A DNA stretch of 64,000 nt from Velthaea sp965214335 (GTDB lineage: Bacteria > Vulcanimicrobiota > Vulcanimicrobiia > Vulcanimicrobiales > Vulcanimicrobiaceae), in assembly GCA_965214335.1 (NCBI GenBank), contig CBDCBO010000005.1:62001-126000 (forward strand), written 5' to 3'. Numbering within the stretch: position 1 is the stretch's first letter; each line of letters begins with the position of its first letter. Shown piece after piece: positions 17,195 through 26,154 of the stretch. The translations under genes were made by a program, and so were the position numbers. Below the pieces are notes generated by a model that worked only from the letters and a program-made list of their open reading frames with translations, had not been told where the DNA came from and did not search any database.

Positions 17195-17544
17195 GATTCT
17201 CCCGATTCGAGTGGGTGCAAAACGTAAGGGACGGGCCGCTTGACGGACCGCGCAAACAGGCCCGGGCTTCGGTTTCGATGCCGCTGGTCCTGTCGGAACG
17301 CTAAGCGGGCGTGTCGGCCCGGGTCCCGTGCATTCCGAATTAGGTCTGCCGACGGGAAGGCCTTTCGACCTTAACGCTTTTTAATACGCCAAGCTTAGGT
17401 TGGCCCGGCAGCGAACGGAGCAAAATCAGGCCGGCGAGACGGGCGTGCTACGTCGTCAGCTACCATCCGGCGCTCCGTAATGGCGCGGATGCAGTCGCAA
17501 TCTCAACCGACCTGCCGCGCCGGAAAAACAGCTCGCGGCTAACG
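17195..17544. other. Intergenic region between divergent genes
   Basis: 350 bases separating prsA (minus) from the PIG-L gene (plus). It contains the prsA ribosome site next to 17200 and must hold the promoter of the long glycolytic operon. An inverted repeat GTCGGC (17313-17318) / GCCGAC (17348-17353) and a small AAGG...CCTT stem near 17357-17372 followed by a run of five T could belong to a leader, small RNA or terminator, but no known RNA family was recognised. Confidence 0.4.
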
Positions 17545-18348
17545 GTGAAGCGGCGGAATCTGCCGCTCGTCCGCGCGGCAGTTATAAATCTCCCAGAGCT
17601 GCCGAAAGGATCCGATCTGACCGTAACTGGGCGCTACGCACGGGCCAATTTCGGTCGGCCGCGCCCGAACGTCGTCGTCATCGCCCCACATCCTGACGAT
17701 GACATCATCGGCTGCGGCGGCGTTTTGCTGCGCTTGGCGGCGCGCGGCGCGCGGATCGGCGTGACCTACGTGACGGACGGCAGCGCGAGTCATCCGAACT
17801 CGCTGCGTTTTCCGCCGGCGGTGCTGCGTGACGTACGGGAAGCTGAAGCGCGCGCCGCGCTGCGCAGCTTGGGTATTCGCCGCGCGCCCCAGTTTCTGCG
17901 CGCGCCCGACAGCGCTTTAGCGACGCTCGGCCCCGAGCAACGGCGGACGCTCGTGGCCGCGCTAGCGCAGCGCATTCGGGCCCTACGGGCGCAGCTGGTG
18001 TTCGCGCCCTGGCCGCGCGATCCGCACCCGGATCACGTCGCAACGGCCGCGCTGGCGGCTCAAGCGCTGGCGGATTGCGGGCGCCGGCCCCGGGTCTACT
18101 ACTATCGCGTGTGGCTGCCCGTGCGCGGCGCCGCCGGCGATCGGCCCGACCGCGCTGAAGCCAGCGTCCAAGATGTCGCGCTCACGCCTGCCGACGTGGA
18201 GCGCAAACGCGTTGCGATCATGCACCATCGCTCGCAAACCGGCACGCTGATCGATGATGACCCGGCCGGATTCTGCATCGACGCCGAACTGTTGTCCGGC
18301 TGGCTGACGCCGTTCGAACGCTTCTATCAACTGCACGGTATTGGGTAA
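17545..18348 (+). CDS. PIG-L family N-acetyl deacetylase
   Basis: A 267-residue Rossmann-like zinc deacetylase. APHPDDDIIGCGG is the N-terminal metal motif (family consensus PHPDDE, here Asp instead of Glu) and DPHPDHV supplies the third ligand. Relatives remove acetyl groups from N-acetylglucosamine conjugates such as in GPI, mycothiol, bacillithiol or lipid-linked sugars. No export signal is seen, so it acts in the cytoplasm. It is followed 10 bases later by the acyl-CoA-dehydrogenase-like gene and by two convergent genes, a GT2 and a methyltransferase. Start GTG 17545 has no strong ribosome site. Confidence 0.88.
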   Translation: MKRRNLPLVRAAVINLPELPKGSDLTVTGRYARANFGRPRPNVVVIAPHPDDDIIGCGGVLLRLAARGARIGVTYVTDGSASHPNSLRFPPAVLRDVREAEARAALRSLGIRRAPQFLRAPDSALATLGPEQRRTLVAALAQRIRALRAQLVFAPWPRDPHPDHVATAALAAQALADCGRRPRVYYYRVWLPVRGAAGDRPDRAEASVQDVALTPADVERKRVAIMHHRSQTGTLIDDDPAGFCIDAELLSGWLTPFERFYQLHGIG

Positions 18349-18358
18349 GGAGCAAGCA

Positions 18359-19441
18359 GTGATTCTTGATTACGATGCTCCCGTGGCGACCACGAGCGGG
18401 CCCTTTGCCTTCGAGGCGGCTGAGTTGGCCCTCGCTCGGACCGACGAGCGGGGTGTGCCGCTGGCCGGACGGCTGGCCGAAATCGAAACGTTGCGCTCGG
18501 TCGGCGCGCGTGATGCGAGCCACGGCCGGATCTTCGAGGGTCACCTCAACGGTGCGCAGCTCGTCGCGCGCTGCGGCACGACCGAGCAGCGCTCCATGCT
18601 GGCGCGGGCGTTGGCCGCCGGCCACTTGTTTGGGGTGTGGAACACGCAAGACGACGACGGACTGCGGATCGAGCGGTCCGGGAGCGGCTTTCGCTTGAGC
18701 GGGTCAAAAACGTGGGCCTCGGGCGCGGGGTCGATAACGCGCCCGATCGTGACCGCGGCCTGGCCCGACGGCGGCATCCAAATGTGCCTGCCGCCGCTGG
18801 ACGAGCAAGCCGTCGCGATCGATCCGAGCGCCTGGAAACCGCTGGGGATGCAAGCCAGTAACAGCTTTCGCGTCGGCTTCGACGGGGTTGCACTGGGCGC
18901 CGCGGATTTGATCGGCGCACCCGGCGACTACGAACGCCAGCCCTGGTTCTTCGCGGGCGCCTTGCGGTTCGCCGCCGTGCAGACCGGGATCGCGCAACGG
19001 ATCGTCGCGGAAACCGTAAGCTATCTCGTCGCGCGCGGACGCGACGCCGACCCGTTTCAACTTGCCCGGGTCGCGGAGATGACCATCGCGGCGCGCACGG
19101 CCGCGTTGTGGCTGACCGCCGGAGCCGAAGCCTGGGCGGCCTTCGACGCGCAGCCGTCGGAGCGCACCACGGCCGACGTCTTGTCCACGGTCGATGCCGC
19201 CCGAACGGTGGTCGAACGCTGCGCGCTCGATATTATCGAACGGGCGGTGCGCAGTGTGGGGGCTCGCGGCCTGGTCGAACCGGAGCCGTTCGGGCCGTTG
19301 GTACGCGACTTGCAAATGTACTTGCGCCAGCCGGCGCCTGACGCCGCGGCACTACGGGTCGGACGGGCCGCTTTCCGGCTGGCTCACGAAACGTCGCCGC
19401 TTTCGGCTGCCGCGTCGTCGAGCGCTACCGTTCCGCTGTAG
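18359..19441 (+). CDS. Acyl-CoA dehydrogenase-like flavoprotein
   Basis: A 360-residue protein starting at GTG 18359, placed ideally after AAGGAG (18347-18352). The middle domain shows GVWNTQDDDG, RLSGSKTWASGAG and a C-terminal helical domain with VRSVGARGLVEPEPFGPLVRDL, the pattern of the flavin-dependent acyl-CoA dehydrogenase fold. The family's catalytic Glu cannot be placed with confidence, so it may act on an unusual substrate. Its tail overlaps the convergent GT2 gene by 58 bases. With PIG-L on one side and GT2/methyltransferase on the other, it likely belongs to a lipid or glycan tailoring pathway rather than beta-oxidation. Confidence 0.82.
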   Translation: MILDYDAPVATTSGPFAFEAAELALARTDERGVPLAGRLAEIETLRSVGARDASHGRIFEGHLNGAQLVARCGTTEQRSMLARALAAGHLFGVWNTQDDDGLRIERSGSGFRLSGSKTWASGAGSITRPIVTAAWPDGGIQMCLPPLDEQAVAIDPSAWKPLGMQASNSFRVGFDGVALGAADLIGAPGDYERQPWFFAGALRFAAVQTGIAQRIVAETVSYLVARGRDADPFQLARVAEMTIAARTAALWLTAGAEAWAAFDAQPSERTTADVLSTVDAARTVVERCALDIIERAVRSVGARGLVEPEPFGPLVRDLQMYLRQPAPDAAALRVGRAAFRLAHETSPLSAAASSSATVPL

Positions 19442-20562
19442 CGGCGCCGTTCGGCGGCCGCGTCGCGCAAGACGCGGATCGCGTACTCGACGGTCGCTTC
19501 CGGCTGGCTGCGCCTGAGCGGCTCCGCCGCCGCGAGAATTCGCTCGTACGCCGTTCCGAACGGTGCGTCCGGAGCGAGGGCCGGGCGCCAGCGGTCTTGA
19601 GCCAGATTGAGCAACTCGGTCACGGCCGCCGCGTCGGCCGGCCCTTCCCGGCCCAACCAGATGCGCCGCAGTGCGGCGCGGCTGCGCAGATCGTCCAAGC
19701 TGCGCAGCGGGTGCTCGACTCGAAACGACTCCGCGCGCCGGGCACTCTCGAACAAACCGGCGATGAAGGTGCCGAATCCGCCCTCGACGCGGGCGTCGAT
19801 CCGGGCCGACGTGGTGGCGCGCACCAGCAGGCTGTAGCGGATACGCGCATCGATCCGGCGCAGGGCCAGCGAAAAGGCGACGTCCTCAAGGCGCGCCAGC
19901 GGCGGTAGACCGCCGGCGGCGATATAGCAGGCCGTTTTTACGGCGAAATTCGCGCCGACGAAGGAGCCGTGGCGGGGCGCCGGATCGTGCGGCACGGGAT
20001 CGATGAGGGCTTCGATTTCGGCCAGCGCCCGGCGGTAGGCCAGTTCGCGCGCGTATAACAGCCGTACCGGCGCCAACAGCCGCTCTTGTTCCGGCGTTCC
20101 GATGGTCACAAAACCGGCGATCGCTTCGCACGTGCGGGCCTCGCGCAGAATCGAAGCCAGCCAATCGGGATCGGGTATCGTGTCGGCATCGATTGAAGCG
20201 ATGATGCCGCCCGGCCGATGCGCGGCGAGAAAGCGTGCCGCAGCGATGTCCATCACGTATTTGCGGGCGGTTCCGATGTGGGCGTGCGCCGCAGCCAGGT
20301 CGGCCTCGATGACGTGGATTCGGCACGCCGCGGTTCGAGCCGCACATTCGCGCGTGACGGCCGCCGTCTCGTCGCTACAATTATTGGCAAAAACGATAAT
20401 GTCGAAGAGTTCGGGCGCGAGAGCCGTGCCGTCGAATTGTCGCTGCGCCGCCAGTGCGGCTAAGGTCGGCCCGATGATGGCGGCTTCGTTCCGAGCCGGA
20501 ATGACAACGGTCAGCCGGCACTCGGAAGCCGGAGCCGGAACGATCGCTACCGGATCGCTCAT
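19384..20562 (-). CDS. GT2-family glycosyltransferase
   Basis: A 392-residue protein with a GT-A fold: LTVVIPARNEAAIIG at the nucleotide-binding start, DIIVFANNCSDETA, ASIDADTIPDPDW (DXD metal motif) and a long C-terminal helical part without clear membrane spans. It probably transfers a sugar from a nucleotide donor in the cytoplasm. ATG 20562 overlaps the stop of the methyltransferase gene by 4 bases; the frame upstream of it is spurious. It ends inside the convergent acyl-CoA-dehydrogenase-like gene. Confidence 0.87.
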   Translation of the reverse strand: MSDPVAIVPAPASECRLTVVIPARNEAAIIGPTLAALAAQRQFDGTALAPELFDIIVFANNCSDETAAVTRECAARTAACRIHVIEADLAAAHAHIGTARKYVMDIAAARFLAAHRPGGIIASIDADTIPDPDWLASILREARTCEAIAGFVTIGTPEQERLLAPVRLLYARELAYRRALAEIEALIDPVPHDPAPRHGSFVGANFAVKTACYIAAGGLPPLARLEDVAFSLALRRIDARIRYSLLVRATTSARIDARVEGGFGTFIAGLFESARRAESFRVEHPLRSLDDLRSRAALRRIWLGREGPADAAAVTELLNLAQDRWRPALAPDAPFGTAYERILAAAEPLRRSQPEATVEYAIRVLRDAAAERRRYSGTVALDDAAAESGDVS

Positions 20563-21131
20563 GCGACGCGCAGCACGTCGATGCGATATTTTTCGGCGCG
20601 TCGCGCTTGGATCGGCGTGAAGCGCGAATCGGCCAAAAACGCTTGGTGGACGGCGTCCCCGTCGCGAACGTAATCGTCGACTTTGGGCAGGTAGTGGCAA
20701 AGTTCGACCGTCCCGCCGGCGGCTTGCCGAGCGCAAACATCGATTGCGTTTGCCAAATCCGCGTCCGACCAATAATAGGCGACCTCGGAAATGACGATCA
20801 GATCGAACGACTCGCTCGGCGTTTCGCGCGGAAACGTCATCAGCTCGAAGTGCACGTTGGTCATGCTCCGGCAGCGCTCGCGCGCGGCTTGCAGCGCACG
20901 TGCATTGATATCGACGGACAAGAGCCGGTCGCAGCGCGCCGCGAGCAGCGCGGTCAGCACACCGATCGAACAGCCGATCTCGAAGGCCCGCGCGAACCGG
21001 GCGGTGGCCAAGGCTTCGATCGTTGCCGCATATTTTTGATTTTCGTAGGAACTCGTCGCGAAATCCCACGGATCGGACGTTTCAGCGTAGACGCGTTCAA
21101 AATACGCCTCGTCGAGCGACGGCACTTCCAT
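20559..21131 (-). CDS. NodS-like SAM-dependent methyltransferase
   Basis: A 190-residue class I methyltransferase. The N-terminal YFERVYAETSDPWDFATS is typical of the NodS group, FEIGCSIGVLTALLA is SAM-binding motif I, LLSVDINARAL motif II, and FDLIVISEVAYYW motif IV. NodS N-methylates deacetylated chitooligosaccharide in rhizobia; the presence of a PIG-L deacetylase in the same cluster makes a 'deacetylate then N-methylate' sequence on an aminosugar attractive, though unproven. It overlaps the GT2 gene by 4 bases (ATGA). Confidence 0.88.
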   Translation of the reverse strand: MEVPSLDEAYFERVYAETSDPWDFATSSYENQKYAATIEALATARFARAFEIGCSIGVLTALLAARCDRLLSVDINARALQAARERCRSMTNVHFELMTFPRETPSESFDLIVISEVAYYWSDADLANAIDVCARQAAGGTVELCHYLPKVDDYVRDGDAVHQAFLADSRFTPIQARRAEKYRIDVLRVA

Positions 21132-21289
21132 TAAACGAGCCTATACCCAGGTATACGGCGGTATCCTGGCCCCCTGTCGCGGCAAATCGTCCGGTCGTTT
21201 TACACCGCCGGCAAGCCGTCTGCGAGCCCCACACGAACTGCGCGTTGCGCTCGGAGCCGGTCGAATGCTGGTGCTGCAACGCTCACGTG

Positions 21290-21316
21290 GCCGGCTCGAC
21301 TTCGCTTCGAGCCGGC
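21290..21316 (-). terminator. Strong hairpin downstream of the DUF1003 gene
   Basis: Perfect 10-base arms GCCGGCTCGA (21290-21299) and TCGAGCCGGC (21307-21316) with a 7-base loop, 6 bases after the DUF1003 stop. There is no T-run on the minus side, so it may be a non-canonical terminator or mRNA 3'-end protector. Confidence 0.45.
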
Positions 21317-21321
21317 TTGCT

Positions 21322-21852
21322 CTACGTTGGGCTAGGCGTCTGTTCTTCGATGACGCGAGCGATCGCCGCGGGGTCGGTCGAGCGGCCCATTTCGTGCGCT
21401 TCGGGATCGTGCCGATTCGGCACGACCGGGCTGTCGTACCGGAGTGCCGCCAGCATTTCGATGACCTTACTGATCTTGCGTTCGTTGAGCAAGTTAATTT
21501 GCAGATCGAGCCGGTCGCGCCGCGTATCGTGCTGATTGGTGCGATTCTCGCGCGTTAAAATAAAGATTGTCATCAACAGCGCGCTTAAGCTGACGATGCC
21601 CTCAAGATAGGCGAACGGCGGCGGATCGAAGGCGTGGCCCGTGCGTGCCAGCCCCACGTTGATCGCGATCCACGCGATCACGAACGCCAACGTGAAGTAG
21701 ACGGCCCGCGGACGGCCGATGGCGGCGGTTGCGCGTTCGATCCAGCGCTGATGCGTCGAGATGCCCTGCTGTGCGGCATGCTCCAGTCCCGCGACCGACT
21801 CGATCGATTCTTGAGCGCCGCCGGAAAGCGGCCGCGTCGTGTTACTCTCCAT
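21322..21852 (-). CDS. DUF1003 family membrane protein
   Basis: A 176-residue protein with two central transmembrane helices (VYFTLAFVIAWIAINVGLA and LEGIVSLSALLMTIFILT) separated by FDPPPFAYL, followed by NRTNQHDTRRDRLDLQINLLNE; this is the DUF1003 signature. The N-terminal and C-terminal tails are cytoplasmic and partly helical. The function of the family is unknown to me. It stands alone between the methyltransferase and mfd. Confidence 0.85.
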   Translation of the reverse strand: MESNTTRPLSGGAQESIESVAGLEHAAQQGISTHQRWIERATAAIGRPRAVYFTLAFVIAWIAINVGLARTGHAFDPPPFAYLEGIVSLSALLMTIFILTRENRTNQHDTRRDRLDLQINLLNERKISKVIEMLAALRYDSPVVPNRHDPEAHEMGRSTDPAAIARVIEEQTPSPT

Positions 21853-21986
21853 CCACAGGTGGTTCTACCCGTATGCTAAGCCGCGAGCACGCTCTTCGGC
21901 AATTCTCATTGGGACCGCCGGGGCACTACCAGCGCGTGCGTTGCGTTCGGGAAGCATTACCGGGCAAGACTACCGCCCGCGCGAGA

Positions 21987-22005
21987 CTTTGTCCAAACGA
22001 CAAAG
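21987..22005 (-). terminator. Hairpin immediately after mfd
   Basis: Arms CTTTGTC (21987-21993) and GACAAAG (21999-22005) with a 5-base loop start 1 base beyond the mfd stop codon. No T-run follows on the minus strand; it is a possible weak terminator. Confidence 0.35.
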
Positions 22006-22006
22006 C

Positions 22007-25000
22007 CTAGAGTGCTTCGAGCAGCTCGCGCAGCGTCGGGATTTGTTCGACCGGTTTGCGTTCCGGCAAATCGATGACGATCTTGCCTTCGTGAAACCGG
22101 AATTTGTTGCGCGTTATCGACTGCAGCTTGGGCAACGTCGCGGGGTCGAGCGCGAACGCCGTTCCGACGCCCAACGTCAAACGCCCTTCGCCGATGACCA
22201 CGCGCGTGACGCCCTTGCGCAAGGCGATCACGCGCAGTTCGGTGATAGCGACTAAATTCTCGAGCGGTTCGGGTAAGGGACCGAACCGGTCGCGGACGCT
22301 GGCCACCGCCTCTTGAACCTGCGCGATCGAACGCGCTGCCGCGAGCTGCTGATAGACCGCAATCTTCTGCGACACTTGCGGAATGTAATCGTTGGGTACG
22401 AACGCGTCGAGCTTCACGTCGATGACGGCTTCGCGTTTGGCTTCTCGTTCGTGCGCCGAACCGCGCCGTTCGTTGATCGCCTCGGCCAGCAACTCGGCGT
22501 ACGTTTCAAATCCGACCGCGCCGATGAAGCCGGATTGCGCGGCACCCAACAGATTGCCCGCGCCGCGAATTTCGAGATCGCGCATCGCTATTTGTAAGCC
22601 CGAGCCCAGATGCGTAAACTCGCGGATCGCTTCGAGCCGCGCCTTCGCATCTTCGCTGAGCGCTTTGTGCGCGGCATACAGCAGATACGCGTAGGCTTGA
22701 TGGTTCGAGCGTCCCACCCGGCCGCGCAATTGATACAGCTGCGCGAGCCCGAACTTGTCGGCGTCGTTGACGATGATCGTGTTGACGTTGGGGATATCGA
22801 TTCCGTTTTCGATGATCGTGGTCGAGACGAAAACATCGACCTCGCCTTCGATGAATCTCGACATCACGGGCTCGAGTTCGGTTTCGGTCATCTTGCCGTG
22901 ACCGACGGCGATGCGCGCTTTGGGCACCAGCTTTTCGAGCGCGCGAGCCACCGCGTAGATCGACTCGATCCGGTTGTGCACGTAATAGACTTGGCCGCCG
23001 CGGTCGAGTTCGGTGGCGATGGCACGCTGGACGATCGCGTCGGCGGCGGGCACGACGACGGTCTTGATCGACATCCGGTTCTTGGGCGCGGTTTGAATCA
23101 GCGACAGATCGCGTACGCCCATGAGCGACATTTGCAACGTGCGCGGAATGGGCGTCGCCGACAACGTCAGCACGTCGACGGTGGCGCGCATTTGCTTGAG
23201 CCGTTCCTTGTGCATCACGCCGAAGCGCTGCTCTTCGTCGACCACAATCAACCCTAAATCGCGAAAGACGATATCTTTCTGCAAGATGCGATGCGTGCCG
23301 ACGACGACATCCACCTGACCCGCCACGAGCGCCGCCAATGTGGCTTGCTGTTCTTTCTTGGTCCGAAAGCGCGACAGTTCGTCGATGCGCACGGGAAAGC
23401 TGGCGAACCGGCCGGATAGCGTACGAAAATGTTGGGACGCCAATAGCGTCGTCGGGACAAGCACGGCAACTTGCTTCTTGTCGGCGATCGCTTTGAAGAT
23501 CGCGCGCACCGCGACTTCGGTTTTGCCGTAGCCGACGTCGCCGCACACCAGCCGATCCATCGGCCGTGACTTTTCCATATCGGCTTTGGTGTCGTCGATG
23601 GCCTTGGCTTGATCGACGGTCGGTTCGTAGGGAAAGCTTTCTTCGAGTTCGGCTTGCCACGGCGAGTCGGGTCCGAAGGCATGACCTTCGGCGATCTCGC
23701 GCTCGGCATAGAGTTGCACCAGGCCGTCGGCGATCTTCGAGAGGGCTTCCGAGACGCGGCCCTTGACCCGGGCCCAATCGGCGCCGCCCATCTTACTGAG
23801 TTTGGGCGCGGCGCCTTCGTTGGCGCCGTATTTGGTCACCTGATGCATCTGGTGGACGGGCACGAGCATGCGATCCGTCCCGGCATACTTCAAATCCAGA
23901 TAATCGCTGGTGGCGCCCAAGATCGTTTCGGTGCGCAGGCCCAAATACTGGCCGATGCCGTGCACGGCGTGGACGACGTAATCGCCGACCCGCAGATCGG
24001 CCAGCGTCACCGGAACGCCTTCTTTGATCGCCCGCAGCTTCACGCGTTTGGCGGGTTGGCCGTAAATTTCGCGGTCGCCCAGCACGTGCAGACGCAGGCC
24101 CGGGATCGAAAATCCGGCTTCAATGGAGCCGCTGTCGACGTACACGCTGCCGCCGCTGCCGATGGCCAAACCGTCGGTGCCGAACGGTCCGGCGGCGCGT
24201 AAGTGCACGATCGTCGCGCTGCGTTCGACCCGAACCCCGGCCCCCCGCAGCAGTTCCGCTAAGCGCGACGCACCGTTCGCCACCAGCCAAACGGTTTCAC
24301 CGGCGGCGAGCCAGCCTTTCACCGCGGTAATAAAAAGCTCGACCCGCCGGTTGAAATGTTCGGCCGGGCGCGTTTCGAGTACGAACGATTGGGCGACCGG
24401 CGGCAGCCACGCTTCGTCGCCACCCTCGATACCGCCGGTTATTACCAGCAGGCGGCGCGCCGCAAACGATGCGCCGAAATCGGTCAAGCGCGGAAACGGT
24501 GCCGTGACTTCGGCCAGCAGGACTTCGCCGACTTCGCTGGCCCGCACGTCGAGTTCGCCCGATTCGACCCCCGCGAGCATCACGTATTGCTCGCGCGAGC
24601 GTTCTTCGTCGAGGCTGCGATCGATCGTCGCGAGCATGCCGGGTTCTTCGACCACGATCAGCGCGCCGGGGTCGAGGTAATCGACAACTGTGGCGGGCTG
24701 ATCGTACGCGAGCCCCAGCCATGGCTCCGGCACGTCGGCGCCGGTCGCCAGATACGCCCGCAAAGCCGAGACGACGCCGGCTTCGCCGGTTGCCCGGGCC
24801 AGCACGCGTTCGCGATAGCCGGGAACGCGCGGGATCTCCAGCCACGGCGCGATCGTGTGTTCGGTCAGATTTCCCTCACTGCGCTGTGACTGCAGGTCGA
24901 AGGGCCGGATCGACTCGACCGTATCGCCGAAGAACTCGAGCCGGACCGGCTGCTCCGCCGTGGCGGCGAAAACGTCGATAAGTCCGCCGCGCACCGCATA

Positions 25001-25546
25001 CTCGCCGGCCGCGCTCACGACGTCGACGCGCGCGTAGCCCAATTCGTAGAGTTGCTCGCCGATGCGATCCCAGCCGACTTCGGCATCGACGGCGACCCGC
25101 AGCGCGGTGTCTTCGAACACCCGGCGCGGCATCACATATTGGCGCAATGCGGCGACCGGCGCGATAATGATTTGCGGCTTGCGCGCGCACAGGTCGGCCA
25201 ACAGCGTCATGCGCGCGCTGCGCTCCGACGGCGACTCGATCGCACCGACGGTTTCGTCGCGCGGACGTAACAAGGCGACGGATTGCGACTCTTTTTCGCC
25301 CATGAAGTAGACCAGATCGGCGAAAGTTCGCTCGGCGACGTCGGTCGTCGCAACGATAACGAACATTTGGCCGCCCAATGCGCGGTGCACGCCGGCCAGC
25401 AGGTATGGACGCGCGGCGGCGGTCGTTTCGTGCAACGCGAAGGCGTGGCCGCGGCCGGCGGGCGTGCGCAACCGCTCGATCAGCTCCGCGAGCGATCGGC
25501 TACTTGAGGACAGCGCACGAACTAAACTGGGCGCGAGGGTAGCGAT
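22007..25546 (-). CDS. mfd: Transcription-repair coupling factor
   Basis: About 1,179 residues, the full length of Mfd. It has a UvrB-like N-terminal half, an RNA-polymerase-interacting CarD-like domain (LRVGDYVVHAVHGIGQYLG), a RecG-like translocase (VCGDVGYGKTEVAVR Walker A, VVDEEQRFGV box, LSATPIPRTLQMS, QLRGRVGRSN) and a C-terminal TRCF domain. It displaces stalled RNA polymerase at lesions and recruits UvrA. The first canonical start is TTG 25471, but 25 upstream codons (LAPSLVRALS..., LAELIERLR) continue the family N-terminus without any ATG/GTG/TTG. An ATC at 25546, 6 bases after AAAGGT, would be the start, so a rare initiation codon is likely. Confidence 0.95.
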   Translation of the reverse strand: MATLAPSLVRALSSSSRSLAELIERLRTPAGRGHAFALHETTAAARPYLLAGVHRALGGQMFVIVATTDVAERTFADLVYFMGEKESQSVALLRPRDETVGAIESPSERSARMTLLADLCARKPQIIIAPVAALRQYVMPRRVFEDTALRVAVDAEVGWDRIGEQLYELGYARVDVVSAAGEYAVRGGLIDVFAATAEQPVRLEFFGDTVESIRPFDLQSQRSEGNLTEHTIAPWLEIPRVPGYRERVLARATGEAGVVSALRAYLATGADVPEPWLGLAYDQPATVVDYLDPGALIVVEEPGMLATIDRSLDEERSREQYVMLAGVESGELDVRASEVGEVLLAEVTAPFPRLTDFGASFAARRLLVITGGIEGGDEAWLPPVAQSFVLETRPAEHFNRRVELFITAVKGWLAAGETVWLVANGASRLAELLRGAGVRVERSATIVHLRAAGPFGTDGLAIGSGGSVYVDSGSIEAGFSIPGLRLHVLGDREIYGQPAKRVKLRAIKEGVPVTLADLRVGDYVVHAVHGIGQYLGLRTETILGATSDYLDLKYAGTDRMLVPVHQMHQVTKYGANEGAAPKLSKMGGADWARVKGRVSEALSKIADGLVQLYAEREIAEGHAFGPDSPWQAELEESFPYEPTVDQAKAIDDTKADMEKSRPMDRLVCGDVGYGKTEVAVRAIFKAIADKKQVAVLVPTTLLASQHFRTLSGRFASFPVRIDELSRFRTKKEQQATLAALVAGQVDVVVGTHRILQKDIVFRDLGLIVVDEEQRFGVMHKERLKQMRATVDVLTLSATPIPRTLQMSLMGVRDLSLIQTAPKNRMSIKTVVVPAADAIVQRAIATELDRGGQVYYVHNRIESIYAVARALEKLVPKARIAVGHGKMTETELEPVMSRFIEGEVDVFVSTTIIENGIDIPNVNTIIVNDADKFGLAQLYQLRGRVGRSNHQAYAYLLYAAHKALSEDAKARLEAIREFTHLGSGLQIAMRDLEIRGAGNLLGAAQSGFIGAVGFETYAELLAEAINERRGSAHEREAKREAVIDVKLDAFVPNDYIPQVSQKIAVYQQLAAARSIAQVQEAVASVRDRFGPLPEPLENLVAITELRVIALRKGVTRVVIGEGRLTLGVGTAFALDPATLPKLQSITRNKFRFHEGKIVIDLPERKPVEQIPTLRELLEAL

Positions 25547-25638
25547 GATGTGACCTTTAGGAGCGAGCCGCGGTCGGCGAACCGGCGGCTACGCGCTATC
25601 GTACCATATCGTCCGAACGGCGCAGTATTGGCAGTGTA

Positions 25639-25668
25639 TTGACAGGACTGCTAACAAACGAATATCAT
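25639..25668 (+). promoter_or_regulatory. Vegetative-type promoter of the Hsp20 gene
   Basis: TTGACA (25639-25644, perfect -35) and TATCAT (25663-25668, one mismatch to the -10 consensus) are separated by 18 bases, about 60 bases before the Hsp20 start. No CIRCE element is present around it. Confidence 0.75.
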
Positions 25669-25728
25669 AGGGGTGTCATAAATTTGGCCGTCCGCTGGGA
25701 TGGCTTACTTCCAGGAGGATCACCTAGA

Positions 25729-26097
25729 ATGACAGACATTACGATTCGCCCCGCCGCTTCGCGCCGGATGCTCGGCGACTTCCTCGGCTTCGACCCGTTT
25801 CGCACGCTCACCACGAGCGGCTTCGGCTTCGAGATCAACAAGACGGAACTGGGCTATACCGTCGAATTACCGGTTGCCGGGTACGCACCGGCCGACATCG
25901 ACGTGACGCTCGAGGACCGGGTTCTGACGGTCAGCGGTCGCACCGAGCGCCGCAACTTCACCCGCGCCCTGTTGATCCCCGAAGAGATCGACGCCGAGTC
26001 GATCGACGCCAAGGTCGAGCATGGCATGCTGGCCATCGCACTCAACCTGCACCCCAAGACCCAGCCGCGCAAGATCAACGTTACCGTCGGCGGTTAA
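25729..26097 (+). CDS. Small heat shock protein, Hsp20/alpha-crystallin family
   Basis: A 122-residue ATP-independent chaperone that holds unfolding proteins in the cytoplasm. It shows the alpha-crystallin beta-sandwich: YTVELPVAGYAPADIDVTLED, VLTVSGRTE, RALLIPEEID and AKVEHGMLAIAL, with the usual GxL motif replaced by GMLAIAL. ATG 25729 follows AGGAGGAT (25713-25720), near-perfectly complementary to the 16S 3' end; such a strong site, with a clean promoter and terminator, suggests a highly expressed single-gene unit. The N-terminal arm is short. Confidence 0.93.
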   Translation: MTDITIRPAASRRMLGDFLGFDPFRTLTTSGFGFEINKTELGYTVELPVAGYAPADIDVTLEDRVLTVSGRTERRNFTRALLIPEEIDAESIDAKVEHGMLAIALNLHPKTQPRKINVTVGG

Positions 26098-26118
26098 AGC
26101 GCTCGCCGCGCCGACGTG

Positions 26119-26154
26119 CCCGGGCGGTCGCGACCGTCCGGGCTTTCTTTATTA
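26119..26154 (+). terminator. Rho-independent terminator after the Hsp20 gene
   Basis: Arms CCCGGGCGGTCG (26119-26130) and CGACCGTCCGGG (26131-26142), pairing with one G-U wobble, followed by CTTTCTTTATTA. It begins 22 bases after the Hsp20 stop and abuts the end of the convergent membrane glycosyltransferase gene. Confidence 0.85.

Noticed and set aside
17209..17223. tRNA T-arm-like TTCGA near the prsA start
   Set aside because: No matching acceptor, D or anticodon arm around it on either strand.
17300..17400. Possible SRP, tmRNA or 6S RNA in the prsA/PIG-L gap
   Set aside because: None of the conserved core sequences of these RNAs was found; only short inverted repeats.
20563..21069. Upstream extension of the GT2 frame at 19384
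   Set aside because: Overlaps the NodS-like gene in another frame and is not GT-like; the true start is ATG 20562.
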